A stretch of DNA of 64,000 nt from Alteromonas aestuariivivens (GCF_003367475.1 NZ_QRHA01000004.1:62001-126000), one strand, 5' to 3'; counted from the first letter of the stretch, positions 26,466 to 36,165 are shown. Made by a program: numbers and translations. Notes: a model not told the origin generated them from the letters alone.

Positions 26466-29303
26466 GTGACCGCAGACAGCCAGCCGCCAGCACACAGGGA
26501 TCAATCTAACTGGGCGGAGTTTCGCAACAGGCTGCCTGATGTGATCCCCGATGAACGTATCATCAGCGATATCAGCCGGCGGGTGGCGTTTAGTACCGAT
26601 GCCAGTTTTTACACCAAAATCCCCAGGCTGGTGGTGCAGGTTGCCAACACTGAAGAAATGCAGCAACTGCTGCAACTGGTTAGCCATCATGGTATTGCGG
26701 TTACCTTTCGGGCAGCGGGCACCAGCCTTTCCGGTCAGGCAATCAGTGATTCGGTACTGATAATGCTGACTCGTGACTGGCAGCAGACCCGAGTTCTGGA
26801 GGACGGCAGGCGCATTACCCTGCAACCTGGCGTTATTGGCGCTGCGGCCAATCAGGCACTGCGCCCATTTCAACGCAAAATCGGGCCGGACCCAGCCTCA
26901 ATCAATACCTGCAAAATCGGCGGCATTGCGGCCAACAATGCTTCCGGCATGTGTTGCGGCGTGAAAAACAACAGCTATCACACCCTTGACGAAATTCAGT
27001 TTGTGCTCAGCGACGGCACCTGTGTGGATACCGGCAATGCGGCCAGTGTCGGGCGTTTCCGCACCAGTCATGCCACATTACTGAAAGGCCTGTCGGAACT
27101 GGCCATGGTAGTGCGCAATAACCCTGCACTTTCATCACGTATCGAACACCAGTACCGGCTTAAAAACACCTTGGGCTATGGCATCAATGCGCTGCTCGAT
27201 TTCGATGATCCTGTCGACATTCTGAGCCACCTGCTGATCGGTTCAGAAGGCACACTGGCCTTTATCGCCAGCATCACCTACCGCACGGTTGCCATACCGG
27301 CTGCCAGCGCAACCGGGCTGTATCTGTTTGGTGATATTCGCCAGGCCTGTGAACAAATCCCGGCCCTGCGGCAACACAACGTCAGCGCGGTGGAACTGAT
27401 GGATACCCGGGCACTGCGTTCGGTCGCCAATTTGCTGGCCCCCTTCTGCGACGCACCGGTTAAGGATGGCGAGGTGGCGCTGCTTATTGAAGTAGGTGCC
27501 GGTGACGAAGCCACACTGAATGCCCGCCTGGCGCACATAAACCGTGAACTTGAGGGCAGCGCGGCAAAACCCATGTGCCCCTTTACCCCAGAGCCGCAAC
27601 GCTGTGCAGAGCTGTGGAAAATTCGTAAAGGCCTTTTTCCGGCAGTGGGTGCTGTGCGACAAACCGGTACCACGGTAATCATTGAAGATGTTGCCTTTCC
27701 GCTGGAGTATCTGGCCGATGGTCTGAATGGGCTGGAGCGCCTTTTCCGCCAGCATGGTTACGACGAAGCGATCATTTTCGGCCATGCCCTCGACGGCAAT
27801 GTGCATTTTGTGTTCACCCAGGGTTTTGAAACTGCCGGGGACATCGAACGCTATCAGCACTTCATGCAGGATGTGGCACAACTTGTGACGGAGCAGTTTC
27901 AGGGCACCCTGAAAGCAGAGCACGGTACCGGCCGCAATATGGCTCCGTTTTTAGCCCTTCAGTGGGGCGAAGATGGTGCGGGAATAATGCGGCGCATCAA
28001 AAACCTGCTGGACCCGGCGGGCGTGCTCAACCCTGGGGTTATCATTAACGATGACCCGAAAGCCCACCTCAAAGATCTCAAATCCCTGCCCAGCGTCGAC
28101 CCGATTGTAGATAAATGCATAGAGTGCGGATTTTGCGAACCCCAGTGCCCTTCATTGCACTACACCTTGTCTCCCCGTCAGCGCATTGCGCTTCAGCGCC
28201 GCAGGGCCACATTAGCGGTGGAAGAACGGGTGCAGATCGACCGGGATTTCCAATTTCTGGGCGTGGATTCCTGTGCCGCTACCGGCTTGTGTGCAACCAC
28301 CTGTCCGGTGGGCATCAACACCGGCAACTGGATCACTGAACTGCGCACCCGCGCAGCCAGTCATGCATGGGTAGCTAACTATACCCGAAGCCATCTGAGC
28401 AGCCTGTTGGCTGCGGGCAGAGCAGGCCTGAGTACTGCCCGCCAGCTGGCCCGATGGCTGGGCCCAGACAGGCTGTCTGATTTCAGCAGGCAGGCGAACA
28501 GACTGACCGGAGGGTTGATTCCGGTGTGGTACGACGCCCTGCCGGATGGTGCCGACACCCATTACCAAACCAGCGCGGGCTTTAGCCAAAAGGTGGTTTA
28601 CTTTATTACCTGCCCTAACCGGGTGTTTGGCAGTTCCGGTGGCGAAGAGGCTCTGCCGGATGTGGTTGTCCGGCTGCTCAACAAAGCCGGGTTTGAAGTT
28701 CTTGTTCCCAAACGCAGCGAGGGCCAGTGCTGCGGGCAACCCTGGCAAAGCAAAGGTTACCCGGACCACAGCAGGCAAGCCAAAGAGGGCCTCACAGAGT
28801 TATTGCAACGGTTCAGTGAAAACGGCAAATGGCCGGTAATTGTGGACGCCAGCCCCTGCGCCCGGCAATTGCAGGATAATGAAAAGCTAAAACTGTTTGA
28901 AATCACTGAATTTTTACTTACCCAGGCAGTACCGAGGCTAAAAATCACGCCTAGCGACGAAGCCATTATGCTGCACATTACCTGCAGCAGTACCCACATG
29001 GACAATGGGCTGGCATTAAGAACATTAGCGCACCTATGTTCTGAAAATGTCACTGAGGCTGAGAACATCACCTGTTGCGGTTTTGCCGGCGATAAAGGCT
29101 TCACGCACCCCGAATTGAACGCTGCTGCGCTGGCCTCACTTCCTGCCGCCATTCCACAAGGATGCCAGCGCGGCGTGAGCAACAGCCGAACCTGTGAGTT
29201 GGGCCTTAGCCACCACAGCGGGATCCCATACGCGCATATCCTTTATTTGCTGGATGAAGTCAGTCGTCCTTTGAGCCCCTCAGAGAGTGAGCAGCATGAA
29301 TAA
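26466..29303 (+). CDS. FAD-binding/Fe-S D-lactate dehydrogenase-type oxidoreductase (Dld-II-like)
   Basis: The 945-residue protein starts at GTG 26466 after AAGGAG. The N-terminal FAD-binding (VAO/PCMH) domain includes FRAAGTSLSGQAISD and GPDPASINTCKIGGIAANN. A linked FAD oxidase domain ends around 530 (LKAEHGTGRNMAPF). Next are two Fe-S cluster motifs, CIECGFCEPQCP (about 549) and CAATGLCATTCPVG (about 600), and two CCG-type cysteine domains (CCGQP about 753, CCGFAGDKGF about 870). This is the layout of Shewanella Dld-II, a respiratory D-lactate dehydrogenase. The position after murQ-namZ suggests it oxidises the D-lactate made by MurQ. Other 2-hydroxy acids such as 2-hydroxyglutarate are alternatives for the family. 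Confidence 0.85.
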   Translation: MTADSQPPAHRDQSNWAEFRNRLPDVIPDERIISDISRRVAFSTDASFYTKIPRLVVQVANTEEMQQLLQLVSHHGIAVTFRAAGTSLSGQAISDSVLIMLTRDWQQTRVLEDGRRITLQPGVIGAAANQALRPFQRKIGPDPASINTCKIGGIAANNASGMCCGVKNNSYHTLDEIQFVLSDGTCVDTGNAASVGRFRTSHATLLKGLSELAMVVRNNPALSSRIEHQYRLKNTLGYGINALLDFDDPVDILSHLLIGSEGTLAFIASITYRTVAIPAASATGLYLFGDIRQACEQIPALRQHNVSAVELMDTRALRSVANLLAPFCDAPVKDGEVALLIEVGAGDEATLNARLAHINRELEGSAAKPMCPFTPEPQRCAELWKIRKGLFPAVGAVRQTGTTVIIEDVAFPLEYLADGLNGLERLFRQHGYDEAIIFGHALDGNVHFVFTQGFETAGDIERYQHFMQDVAQLVTEQFQGTLKAEHGTGRNMAPFLALQWGEDGAGIMRRIKNLLDPAGVLNPGVIINDDPKAHLKDLKSLPSVDPIVDKCIECGFCEPQCPSLHYTLSPRQRIALQRRRATLAVEERVQIDRDFQFLGVDSCAATGLCATTCPVGINTGNWITELRTRAASHAWVANYTRSHLSSLLAAGRAGLSTARQLARWLGPDRLSDFSRQANRLTGGLIPVWYDALPDGADTHYQTSAGFSQKVVYFITCPNRVFGSSGGEEALPDVVVRLLNKAGFEVLVPKRSEGQCCGQPWQSKGYPDHSRQAKEGLTELLQRFSENGKWPVIVDASPCARQLQDNEKLKLFEITEFLLTQAVPRLKITPSDEAIMLHITCSSTHMDNGLALRTLAHLCSENVTEAENITCCGFAGDKGFTHPELNAAALASLPAAIPQGCQRGVSNSRTCELGLSHHSGIPYAHILYLLDEVSRPLSPSESEQHE

Positions 29304-30633
29304 ACCCGTTTATACCCCGGCAACGTTGGCCGCCGGAAATTTTAAAAAATACCACTGGCCGGAACTAAACCGACTCCACCTGACATTCGGTGATATCGAA
29401 CCTGTGTTAAACACGCTGGCTCGGTCAGGGGAAATTGATTGCCAACTGCTGGGGCATTCCTATGCAGGGGTGCCAATCCAACGCCTGAGCATAGGGCGGG
29501 GGCCACGAAACATCCTGGCCTGGACCCAGATGCACGGCGACGAAGCCACCGCCACCGCCGCTGTGCTCGACTGGCTACACTGGCTTAACTCAGGCGCAGA
29601 CACCGGTCTTCCTGCAGACTGGAAGCAACGGGTATCGATTCACATTATTCCCATGCTTAACCCCGACGGCGCCGCTCAATGCACACGGCATAATGCCCAG
29701 GGCATCGACATCAACCGCGATGCTCTTGGATTACAAACCCCGGAAGGAGCAATTTTGATGTCGCAGGCCCAATTACTGGAACCGGAAGTGGCGTTCAACC
29801 TGCACGATCAGAATGCCTATTACAGTGTCGGAGAAACCGCCCACCCCAGTACAATAGCCTTTCTGGCCCCGGCATTTAACACCGAAAAACAGGTTGATGA
29901 CGCGCGCTACCGGGCCAAACAGCTGATTGCCTGCATGCAGGAGGCCATCCGTCACTGGCTGCCAAACGAAGTCGCCCGCTACGACGACACCTACTCAAAG
30001 CGTTGTTTTGGTGACAATATTGCGGCCTTGTCTATAAGCACCATTCTGATTGAAAGTGGCGCTGGTTGGGATGACCCTCACCGCCAGACGGCGAGAAAAA
30101 TGAATGTAGTGGCCCTGCACAGTGCGCTGGCGGCGTTGCTTGACGGCAGTTATCGAAACTACACGCCGAAAGATTATTACCATATCCCGGAAAACCGTGA
30201 AGATGGCTTTTGCGATCTTAAAATCGAAGCCCTGACGGTTCCCGGCCGCCACCTTTTTGTGGCCGATATGGCCATCAATATTGATCGCCACAGCGGCGAA
30301 GCCCGCATAGCTGCAATTGGCGATTTGTGCGTCATGCAGGGGTTTAAAACACTACGCCAACCTGCTCTTCAACTATGCCCCCGCAAAGGCTTCGCCATTA
30401 CCGGGCCAATGACGCTCGATGACTCAGAGTACCTGCAACTTATGCGTGAAGGGGTGGGTTATTTTTACGGTGATGCAAACGAGCTTAATATCCAGACCAC
30501 GCTGCCGGTGCTGGTTGTTTCTGCCCCTTTGCCTGAACTGCCGATGCCCGGAGATCAGGCCTGTTTGCTGCTTTCTAAGCCAGATTCAGCACCGCATCTG
30601 GCAATACTGAACGGCCAACCGGTAGAGTTCTGA
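29296..30633 (+). CDS. M14-family zinc carboxypeptidase, cytosolic
   Basis: The protein has 445 residues from ATG 29296, overlapping the previous stop by eight bases (GTG 29287 is an alternative). Zinc ligands are HGDE near residue 80 and the later His in NLHDQN (about 169); DINRDAL is the substrate-binding arginine motif; ILIESGAG near 251 holds the likely catalytic Glu. There is no signal peptide, so it should work on imported peptides. E. coli MpaA, another M14 enzyme, cuts the gamma-D-Glu-mDAP bond of murein tripeptide; a similar role here is an attractive inference from context. The C-terminal 150 residues form a beta-rich extension that I do not recognise. Confidence 0.82.
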   Translation: MNKPVYTPATLAAGNFKKYHWPELNRLHLTFGDIEPVLNTLARSGEIDCQLLGHSYAGVPIQRLSIGRGPRNILAWTQMHGDEATATAAVLDWLHWLNSGADTGLPADWKQRVSIHIIPMLNPDGAAQCTRHNAQGIDINRDALGLQTPEGAILMSQAQLLEPEVAFNLHDQNAYYSVGETAHPSTIAFLAPAFNTEKQVDDARYRAKQLIACMQEAIRHWLPNEVARYDDTYSKRCFGDNIAALSISTILIESGAGWDDPHRQTARKMNVVALHSALAALLDGSYRNYTPKDYYHIPENREDGFCDLKIEALTVPGRHLFVADMAINIDRHSGEARIAAIGDLCVMQGFKTLRQPALQLCPRKGFAITGPMTLDDSEYLQLMREGVGYFYGDANELNIQTTLPVLVVSAPLPELPMPGDQACLLLSKPDSAPHLAILNGQPVEF

Positions 30634-30706
30634 CACCGCGTTCAACCGTCCTGTCAGCTTTGTTAGCCTTAGGAGGCCCGCCATCGTTTTCGGACTGCTG
30701 CTGGCT

Positions 30707-31723
30707 CTACACCAGCTCAGCCAAACGGATTTTTAGCTGCTCCCTGCGGCTTTTGAGGCTTTCCTTAAGTTCACCTTCTGCGGTTTTAAGTTGCTCCTCA
30801 AGCTCGGCCAGGCTGTTCTCCAGCTGCTGGCGCTTGCTTTCCTGCTGTTCTGCCTCCTGGGCCTTGTCAAACACAATAGCATCTGGGTCGCCTTCCTCTG
30901 CGCTATCTGAGGTAACTACCTTATGACGCGGGATCATCTGTACCCCTGGCTGCTGCGCTCGCTGATTCATAAAGGACGGCGAAACGATTTCGATGCCCGC
31001 CTGATGCAGATGATCCAGCACCGCTTTATGCAAGCGGGATCGGGCACCGAGCATACTTTTCACATCTTTCAGCAGGCCGGCAACGCGGTATGAAACGGAA
31101 AAATCGCCCAACTGCGTGATTTGCACGAAAGGCTCTTCCAGCTCAATCGATTCCGCTGCTTTAATCAGTTCAGCTTCAATATCACCGTGAAAAATTTCGT
31201 AACCCAGGCTCAGCTCCACCGAAATGATCGCCCCGGAAGAGCGCACCACCGTCACCGGCGAAGTGATCAGCGTATTGTTGGCAAATGCGATCAGTTCCCG
31301 CTTTTCGGTTTGTACTTCGGTATCCAGAATGCCCATTTCTGTTACCCGCCCGGCATGATCATGCACCCGGATAAAATCGCCAATCCGAAAGGGCCTGTTG
31401 ATGCGAAGTACAATACCGGCCATCAGGTTCGACATGATGCTGGTGGAGGAGAAAGCTATCATTCCTGACAGCACTACCCCAATCAGGGCAATGATCTGGT
31501 TACGGGTTTCCACACTGACCGGCAGAAACAGCACAAACGTCACCAGGCCGACAATGCACAAAACCACAATACCCACCTGACGTGGCATTTTCTGGTCGCC
31601 GGTGAGCGCGGTTTGTCTGCCGATCAGCAGGTAGTAACACAGGTAAACAACACCGACGATCGCCGCCAGCGCCACCAGTGCCGGAATGATTGTGGTGATT
31701 AACACCACGCCCTCACTTTTCAT
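30707..31723 (-). CDS. MscS-family mechanosensitive channel
   Basis: The 338-residue protein has three N-terminal membrane segments. The pore-lining and beta-domain section contains IAFSSTSIMSNLMAGIVLRINRPFRIGDFIRV and VTEMGILDTEVQTEKRELIAFANNTLI, as expected for MscS. After the usual alpha-beta domain (to about 260) is an acidic, glutamine- and glutamate-rich coiled coil (about 285-335) not found in E. coli MscS. It releases osmolytes during hypo-osmotic shock. It is transcribed opposite to the murQ operon and is a bystander or a safety valve for solute uptake. Confidence 0.88.
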   Translation of the reverse strand: MKSEGVVLITTIIPALVALAAIVGVVYLCYYLLIGRQTALTGDQKMPRQVGIVVLCIVGLVTFVLFLPVSVETRNQIIALIGVVLSGMIAFSSTSIMSNLMAGIVLRINRPFRIGDFIRVHDHAGRVTEMGILDTEVQTEKRELIAFANNTLITSPVTVVRSSGAIISVELSLGYEIFHGDIEAELIKAAESIELEEPFVQITQLGDFSVSYRVAGLLKDVKSMLGARSRLHKAVLDHLHQAGIEIVSPSFMNQRAQQPGVQMIPRHKVVTSDSAEEGDPDAIVFDKAQEAEQQESKRQQLENSLAELEEQLKTAEGELKESLKSRREQLKIRLAELV

Positions 31724-31821
31724 GTGAGCCCCTGAATTTAAAGCGAAGTGTTTAAACTATAGCCAAATTCAGACTTTGCAAAAGCGACTTTCAGGGAAAT
31801 TCAGCGCAGAAAAAAACGGGG

Positions 31822-33675
31822 TTAATCCGTCATTCTGACGCTCACTGGCAGGCTGCCAGATACCGGAGCCAGCCCCAGCATCCCCAATACCAGAGCATCG
31901 AACACCGCCCCCTGCATCTGCCCTTCGCGCTCATCCACGTTATAGCCGTAGGTGGTCAGCGCGGCATCTGCACTGTTAGTGAACTGACTGGCTACGTAGG
32001 GTGCCCGCAGGGCAACCAGAATAACGGGCACATGTTTACTGCGGGCGGCCTGCATGGCATTTTGCATCCACTGGTACTGGGCTGTTTTGTTCGCCCTGGG
32101 CTTCAATGTATTCAGATCGTCCATACCCCCCATTTCCACCACACTGTGTTGCGGTGAAATATCGCCAATGATCAGGGCATCCGCTTTTGCCCACTGAACC
32201 CAGGGTTTATCGGCAGGAATGGTAGCCAGGCTCAGGCAGGATACGGTCAATTTGCGGTTCGCCTTGTTCGCACTGTATTCAAACGCCTCGCAGCGGGCCT
32301 GATCTGGCATAACCGCCTGCCAGTGGCCGGAGGCTTCCAGCGGCAACACACCAGAATCGTAAATCAGCGTCAGGGCATCCCGGGCCAACTCGCGTTCCAG
32401 CTGCTGATTGGCAGTGTCGGGCAAGGCGCCCCGAGCCTGGTGGATTCGTTTGCTGAGCGGCTCAGCAAGAAAAGTCCCCACAGAATATCCCTCTTTCAGC
32501 TTCGCAATTCGCCGGGCGGATGCCATCATTGCCTTTTCTGACAGCTCACCCTTCACTACCGCCTGCTGAAGTGTTGAGCGCAATTTCCAGAACCCCTTGA
32601 TATCGCTGGCATTGCGAATTCGGTAAGGCATCAGAGCGATGTCTGCTCCGGCGTTAAAGGTTTGTACCACCGCACCGGCGGGATCGAAATAATGGGCGAT
32701 GCCCGCCATATCCAGTGCATCGGTGACAATGACGCCTTGGTAGCCCATTTGCTGGCGCAGCAATCCGGTCAGAATGGCCTTCGACATAGTCGCGGGCAGG
32801 ATGGTCTTTTCGCCATTGAGGGCTGTGAAGGTTTGATTGTCCAGTTGAGGGTACTGAATATGGGCGGTCATGATCATGCCCGGCGCTGCCTCCTGAGCAA
32901 TAATGTGCCGAAACGGGGCCAGATCGACCTGCTCTATGACGCTTTTGCTGTGCTCCACCCTGGGCAGGCCAGTGTGGCTGTCAATGTGGGTATCGCCGTG
33001 CCCGGGAAAGTGCTTGAGTGCACTGATTATTTGCTGGCTTTGCATTCCGGCTACCGCAGCAGCGCCGAGTTCGGCAACCCATTTGGGGTCCTCACCGTAG
33101 CTGCGCACATTAATGACAGGATTGTCGGGGTTTACATTTACATCTACCGTAGGGGCAAAATTTACATTAAAGCCCAGGCGTTTGATCGCCCTGCCCAGCC
33201 CAACTCCGACGCGGCTGGCGTATTGGGTGCCATGTTCAGGGTAAGTTGCCCCAATTGCCATATTGCCGACAAAACGGGTGGCAATACTGGCATCCAGCCG
33301 CGCCACACGCCCGCCTTCCTGATCGATGGCAATAAACAGCGGCGGCAACCCGTGCCGGGCCATTAAGGCCTGTAGCTGGTAGTTCAGCGTGACAATCTGC
33401 TCAATACTGTGCAAGTTTTCAGAAAACAGGATCACACCACCGATTTTTCCGCTCACCAGAATATCGGCTATTTCAGGCGTCAGCCCTTTCACCGGTTGCC
33501 GACACTGTTCGCTGGCCGTACTGTCATAGCAGAAATAACGAAAATCCAGCATCAGCTTCTGGCCCAAAGCCAGGTCGATATCCTCAGCAGCATCAACAGC
33601 GACGGCCTGGTTTGCCATACTGAAAGCTACTGCACACACAAGGCCCCACAGAACCGTTCGACGAATACCCAACAT
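31822..33675 (-). CDS. nagZ: Exported beta-N-acetylglucosaminidase NagZ (GH3), two-domain form
   Basis: The 617-residue precursor has a signal peptide (about 1-26, ending NQAVA), so it acts outside the cytoplasm. The GH3 barrel has IAIDQEGGRVARL, NFAPTVDVNVNPDNPVI, the NagZ-specific catalytic loop KHFPGHGDTHIDSHTGLP with the His/Asp dyad, and nucleophile Asp in VIVTDALDMAGI. A second C-terminal domain follows (about 410-617). E. coli NagZ is a short cytosolic protein (about 340 residues); this exported two-domain form resembles Bacillus NagZ, which works with AmiE and NamZ. It would release GlcNAc from peptidoglycan fragments. It is divergent from the amidase gene. Confidence 0.92.
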   Translation of the reverse strand: MLGIRRTVLWGLVCAVAFSMANQAVAVDAAEDIDLALGQKLMLDFRYFCYDSTASEQCRQPVKGLTPEIADILVSGKIGGVILFSENLHSIEQIVTLNYQLQALMARHGLPPLFIAIDQEGGRVARLDASIATRFVGNMAIGATYPEHGTQYASRVGVGLGRAIKRLGFNVNFAPTVDVNVNPDNPVINVRSYGEDPKWVAELGAAAVAGMQSQQIISALKHFPGHGDTHIDSHTGLPRVEHSKSVIEQVDLAPFRHIIAQEAAPGMIMTAHIQYPQLDNQTFTALNGEKTILPATMSKAILTGLLRQQMGYQGVIVTDALDMAGIAHYFDPAGAVVQTFNAGADIALMPYRIRNASDIKGFWKLRSTLQQAVVKGELSEKAMMASARRIAKLKEGYSVGTFLAEPLSKRIHQARGALPDTANQQLERELARDALTLIYDSGVLPLEASGHWQAVMPDQARCEAFEYSANKANRKLTVSCLSLATIPADKPWVQWAKADALIIGDISPQHSVVEMGGMDDLNTLKPRANKTAQYQWMQNAMQAARSKHVPVILVALRAPYVASQFTNSADAALTTYGYNVDEREGQMQGAVFDALVLGMLGLAPVSGSLPVSVRMTD

Positions 33676-33787
33676 AACAACCCGAATTTGGAGGAATCAC
33701 AATGCCCGCCATCCTACCCCAGGGTAGAAATAAAATAAATTTTACTGCCTCCAACGCCGCTTTCAGCGCCACCAACAGCAGCAAGCT

Positions 33788-35926
33788 ATGGTAACTTTGG
33801 GCTTTTGTCGCCAGAATACAGGTCATCGCCACAAACAACCCGGGGTTACTTTGTTTTCCGTTTACTGGCAGCAGGGAAGAAAATCACAATTCAGGCAATT
33901 AGTGTACTCAACCGGGGCATTGCTGATGTTCGGCTGTGCGACCGTTAAACAGCTGCCTTCGGAAAACCACGATAAGCGAATCCGCTCGCTGGTCATTCAT
34001 TTCACCGCCATTGATTATGCGCAAAGTGTGCAGGCCCTGGTTGGTAAGGACGGGCTCAGCTCACATTATCTGTTGCCGGAATCCCGCGATCCCAGTTATC
34101 CCCACTCCAACCTGACCCCCTTGCAACTGGTGCAGGAAGAAGACAGAGCCTGGCATGCCGGCAAGAGTTACTGGCAAGGGCGCACCAACCTGAATGACAG
34201 TTCAATCGGCATTGAACTGGTGAATGTACCAGACTGCCAGCCGGAACTACTGGCAGCGCCACAGGGCCCGGAATACAGCAGCCCCTCGTGCGTGTTTCCC
34301 GCCTACGATGGGGACCAAATCGGGCAGCTTATCGAACTCGCCAGCGACATACTGGCCCGCAATCCGGATATTCACCCTACCGCCGTGGTTGGGCATTCGG
34401 ACATTGCTTTTAACCGAAAACGCGACCCCGGCCCCCGTTTTCCCTGGTATCAGCTTTATCAGGCGGGCATTGGCGCCTGGTATGACGATGGAACCCTGGC
34501 CCGCTATCGCCAGTTGTTCAGCGAGCAACGCCCGTCTGTCTACCTGTTTCAGAAGGCACTGCGTTCCTATGGCTATGGCGTCAATGAAAGCGGTGTCCTG
34601 GACAAGCAAACCAAGAACGCCTTGAGTGCGTTTCAACTGCATTTTTTGCCTGCCGGAGTGACCGGCCTACCCGACAGCGAAACGGCCGCCATCCTGTTTG
34701 CACTGCTGGACAGATATTTTCCTGACCAGTTGGCAGAATGTGTTAATGATTTTGAACAACAGGTAGAGCTCATAAGCACACAACAACCGCCCGATAAACG
34801 AGGCCAACTGGACCAAACTCTCATCGGCCAAACACCCGACAGCACCAACCAGCCTTATCTTCGACAGACTTTCAAAGCTTACGCCGGAGCGGGTTGGATT
34901 TCCCTAGCAGCCTCCCAGGATTCCTTTGCAGACATTCGCATAAACGGTCAGAAGATTAACATTGCCCAGCCACTGGAAGCTGGCCGGAACTATACGTATT
35001 CGCTGGCCAGACGCACCCGTAACGGCCTCAACACCCTCTCCCTGGAAAACTTGCAACCGGACAACGTCAGTCTGGACGTGCGCATTCCTTATCCAGTACT
35101 CACAGGCGGCCACGCCGAAACCACAATTGAAGATGATAAAGTGGATAAACTCATCCAGCAGCGCATTGCCGCTGGTTTACCGGAAGCCGTGCTGCTGGTT
35201 TTCAAAGACGGTAAAATTATTAAACACACAACTTACGGAACTGCCCGCAAATCGGCCTCCACCAGTCAGACATCAATACCTCCAGAATCGCCGAAGTCAG
35301 GCCACTCCCGTGGATTGCTGGCAATGTTCACACAGCGAATGACCGGCCTGACAGCGAACGAGTACTGCGAAAACCTGCAATACGCGCCGTTGGGGCTTGA
35401 TTCCCATGGCGCCGCTGCGCAAGTTGCTGCCTTTGATGTCAGTGACGACTTCAATAATTCGCTTTGTTACGGTAAAAATTTACCTTTTAGCGCGCCTGAC
35501 TTGACGTTGGCAGAGGATAAGAGTGCCACGCTGCATTCCGACGCGCTGGAACTGGCAACCCTGTTGCAATCGCTGCTAAACGGTGGCGGATACAATGATC
35601 GCAGATTGATAGGCACTGACACGGTGCAAGGGTTGCTGTCTCCGGGCAGCAAACAAGGTGGGAGCGCATCAGGCTTGCAACAGGCAAACAAGCTGCGCCA
35701 CTACTTTGGCCCCTATGCCAGTAACTCTGCGTATGGCGTTGCCGGGCAGCCCGGGCTAATTGCACTGGTCGAACCCGAACTCGAGATGGGCATCGTTTTT
35801 CTGACCCGTGAACCCAATACATCCGACTACACCGACGAACCTGCCAGTACGCAAGCTTCAGCGGAGCCTGAGTTCTTTGCCGAAGTGGTAAGCCTGATTT
35901 ACGAATCGGGGCTCAACGCTCCATAA
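33788..35926 (+). CDS. AmiD-like amidase fused to a catalytically gutted PBP4B/YfeW-like domain
   Basis: Frame of 712 codons; the true start is unclear. TTG 33851 would give a lipoprotein signal ending in LMFGC. The Amidase_2 domain (about 65-225) has zinc-binding VIHFTAID, GIELVNVP, and GHSDIAFNRKRDPGP, as in outer-membrane AmiD, which cleaves MurNAc-L-Ala bonds. A PG_binding_1 domain follows (about 250-315). Residues about 355-435 match the beta domain of PBP4B-type serine hydrolases (YAGAGWISLAASQ, RRTRNGLNTLSL, RIPYP). The hydrolase then starts (AAGLPEAVLLVFKDGKIIKH) but jumps to its late part (MTGLTANEYCENLQYAPLGL). The SxxK segment is absent, and the Tyr and HxG motifs are lost. This second domain should be inactive. 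Confidence 0.85.
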   Translation: MVTLGFCRQNTGHRHKQPGVTLFSVYWQQGRKSQFRQLVYSTGALLMFGCATVKQLPSENHDKRIRSLVIHFTAIDYAQSVQALVGKDGLSSHYLLPESRDPSYPHSNLTPLQLVQEEDRAWHAGKSYWQGRTNLNDSSIGIELVNVPDCQPELLAAPQGPEYSSPSCVFPAYDGDQIGQLIELASDILARNPDIHPTAVVGHSDIAFNRKRDPGPRFPWYQLYQAGIGAWYDDGTLARYRQLFSEQRPSVYLFQKALRSYGYGVNESGVLDKQTKNALSAFQLHFLPAGVTGLPDSETAAILFALLDRYFPDQLAECVNDFEQQVELISTQQPPDKRGQLDQTLIGQTPDSTNQPYLRQTFKAYAGAGWISLAASQDSFADIRINGQKINIAQPLEAGRNYTYSLARRTRNGLNTLSLENLQPDNVSLDVRIPYPVLTGGHAETTIEDDKVDKLIQQRIAAGLPEAVLLVFKDGKIIKHTTYGTARKSASTSQTSIPPESPKSGHSRGLLAMFTQRMTGLTANEYCENLQYAPLGLDSHGAAAQVAAFDVSDDFNNSLCYGKNLPFSAPDLTLAEDKSATLHSDALELATLLQSLLNGGGYNDRRLIGTDTVQGLLSPGSKQGGSASGLQQANKLRHYFGPYASNSAYGVAGQPGLIALVEPELEMGIVFLTREPNTSDYTDEPASTQASAEPEFFAEVVSLIYESGLNAP

Positions 35927-36165
35927 GTCAGTGAAGATTTAACGGCGGTTTTCCGACAAAGCGAAACAGGCGCTAGGAATTACTGAGTAAACTGGGTAGT
36001 CTTATGTTGATTCCATTTGCCACCAATGCAGAGGCTTGTGGAATGTAAATTCTGTTTTTGGGTGGCACAAGCCCACCCATTTGAGTTTTTAGTTGTAAAC
36101 CCACTGCGCAGCAAGGTTCAATCAACGCCCCAACAACAATCACAATAAGGTAATGGGAATTCTGT

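Noticed and set aside
27243..27923. 226-codon antisense ORF in the D-lactate dehydrogenase gene
   Set aside because: Lies entirely within a well-supported gene and has no recognisable domain.
32662..33366. 234-codon plus-strand ORF over nagZ
   Set aside because: Shadow of a strongly conserved GH3 coding frame.
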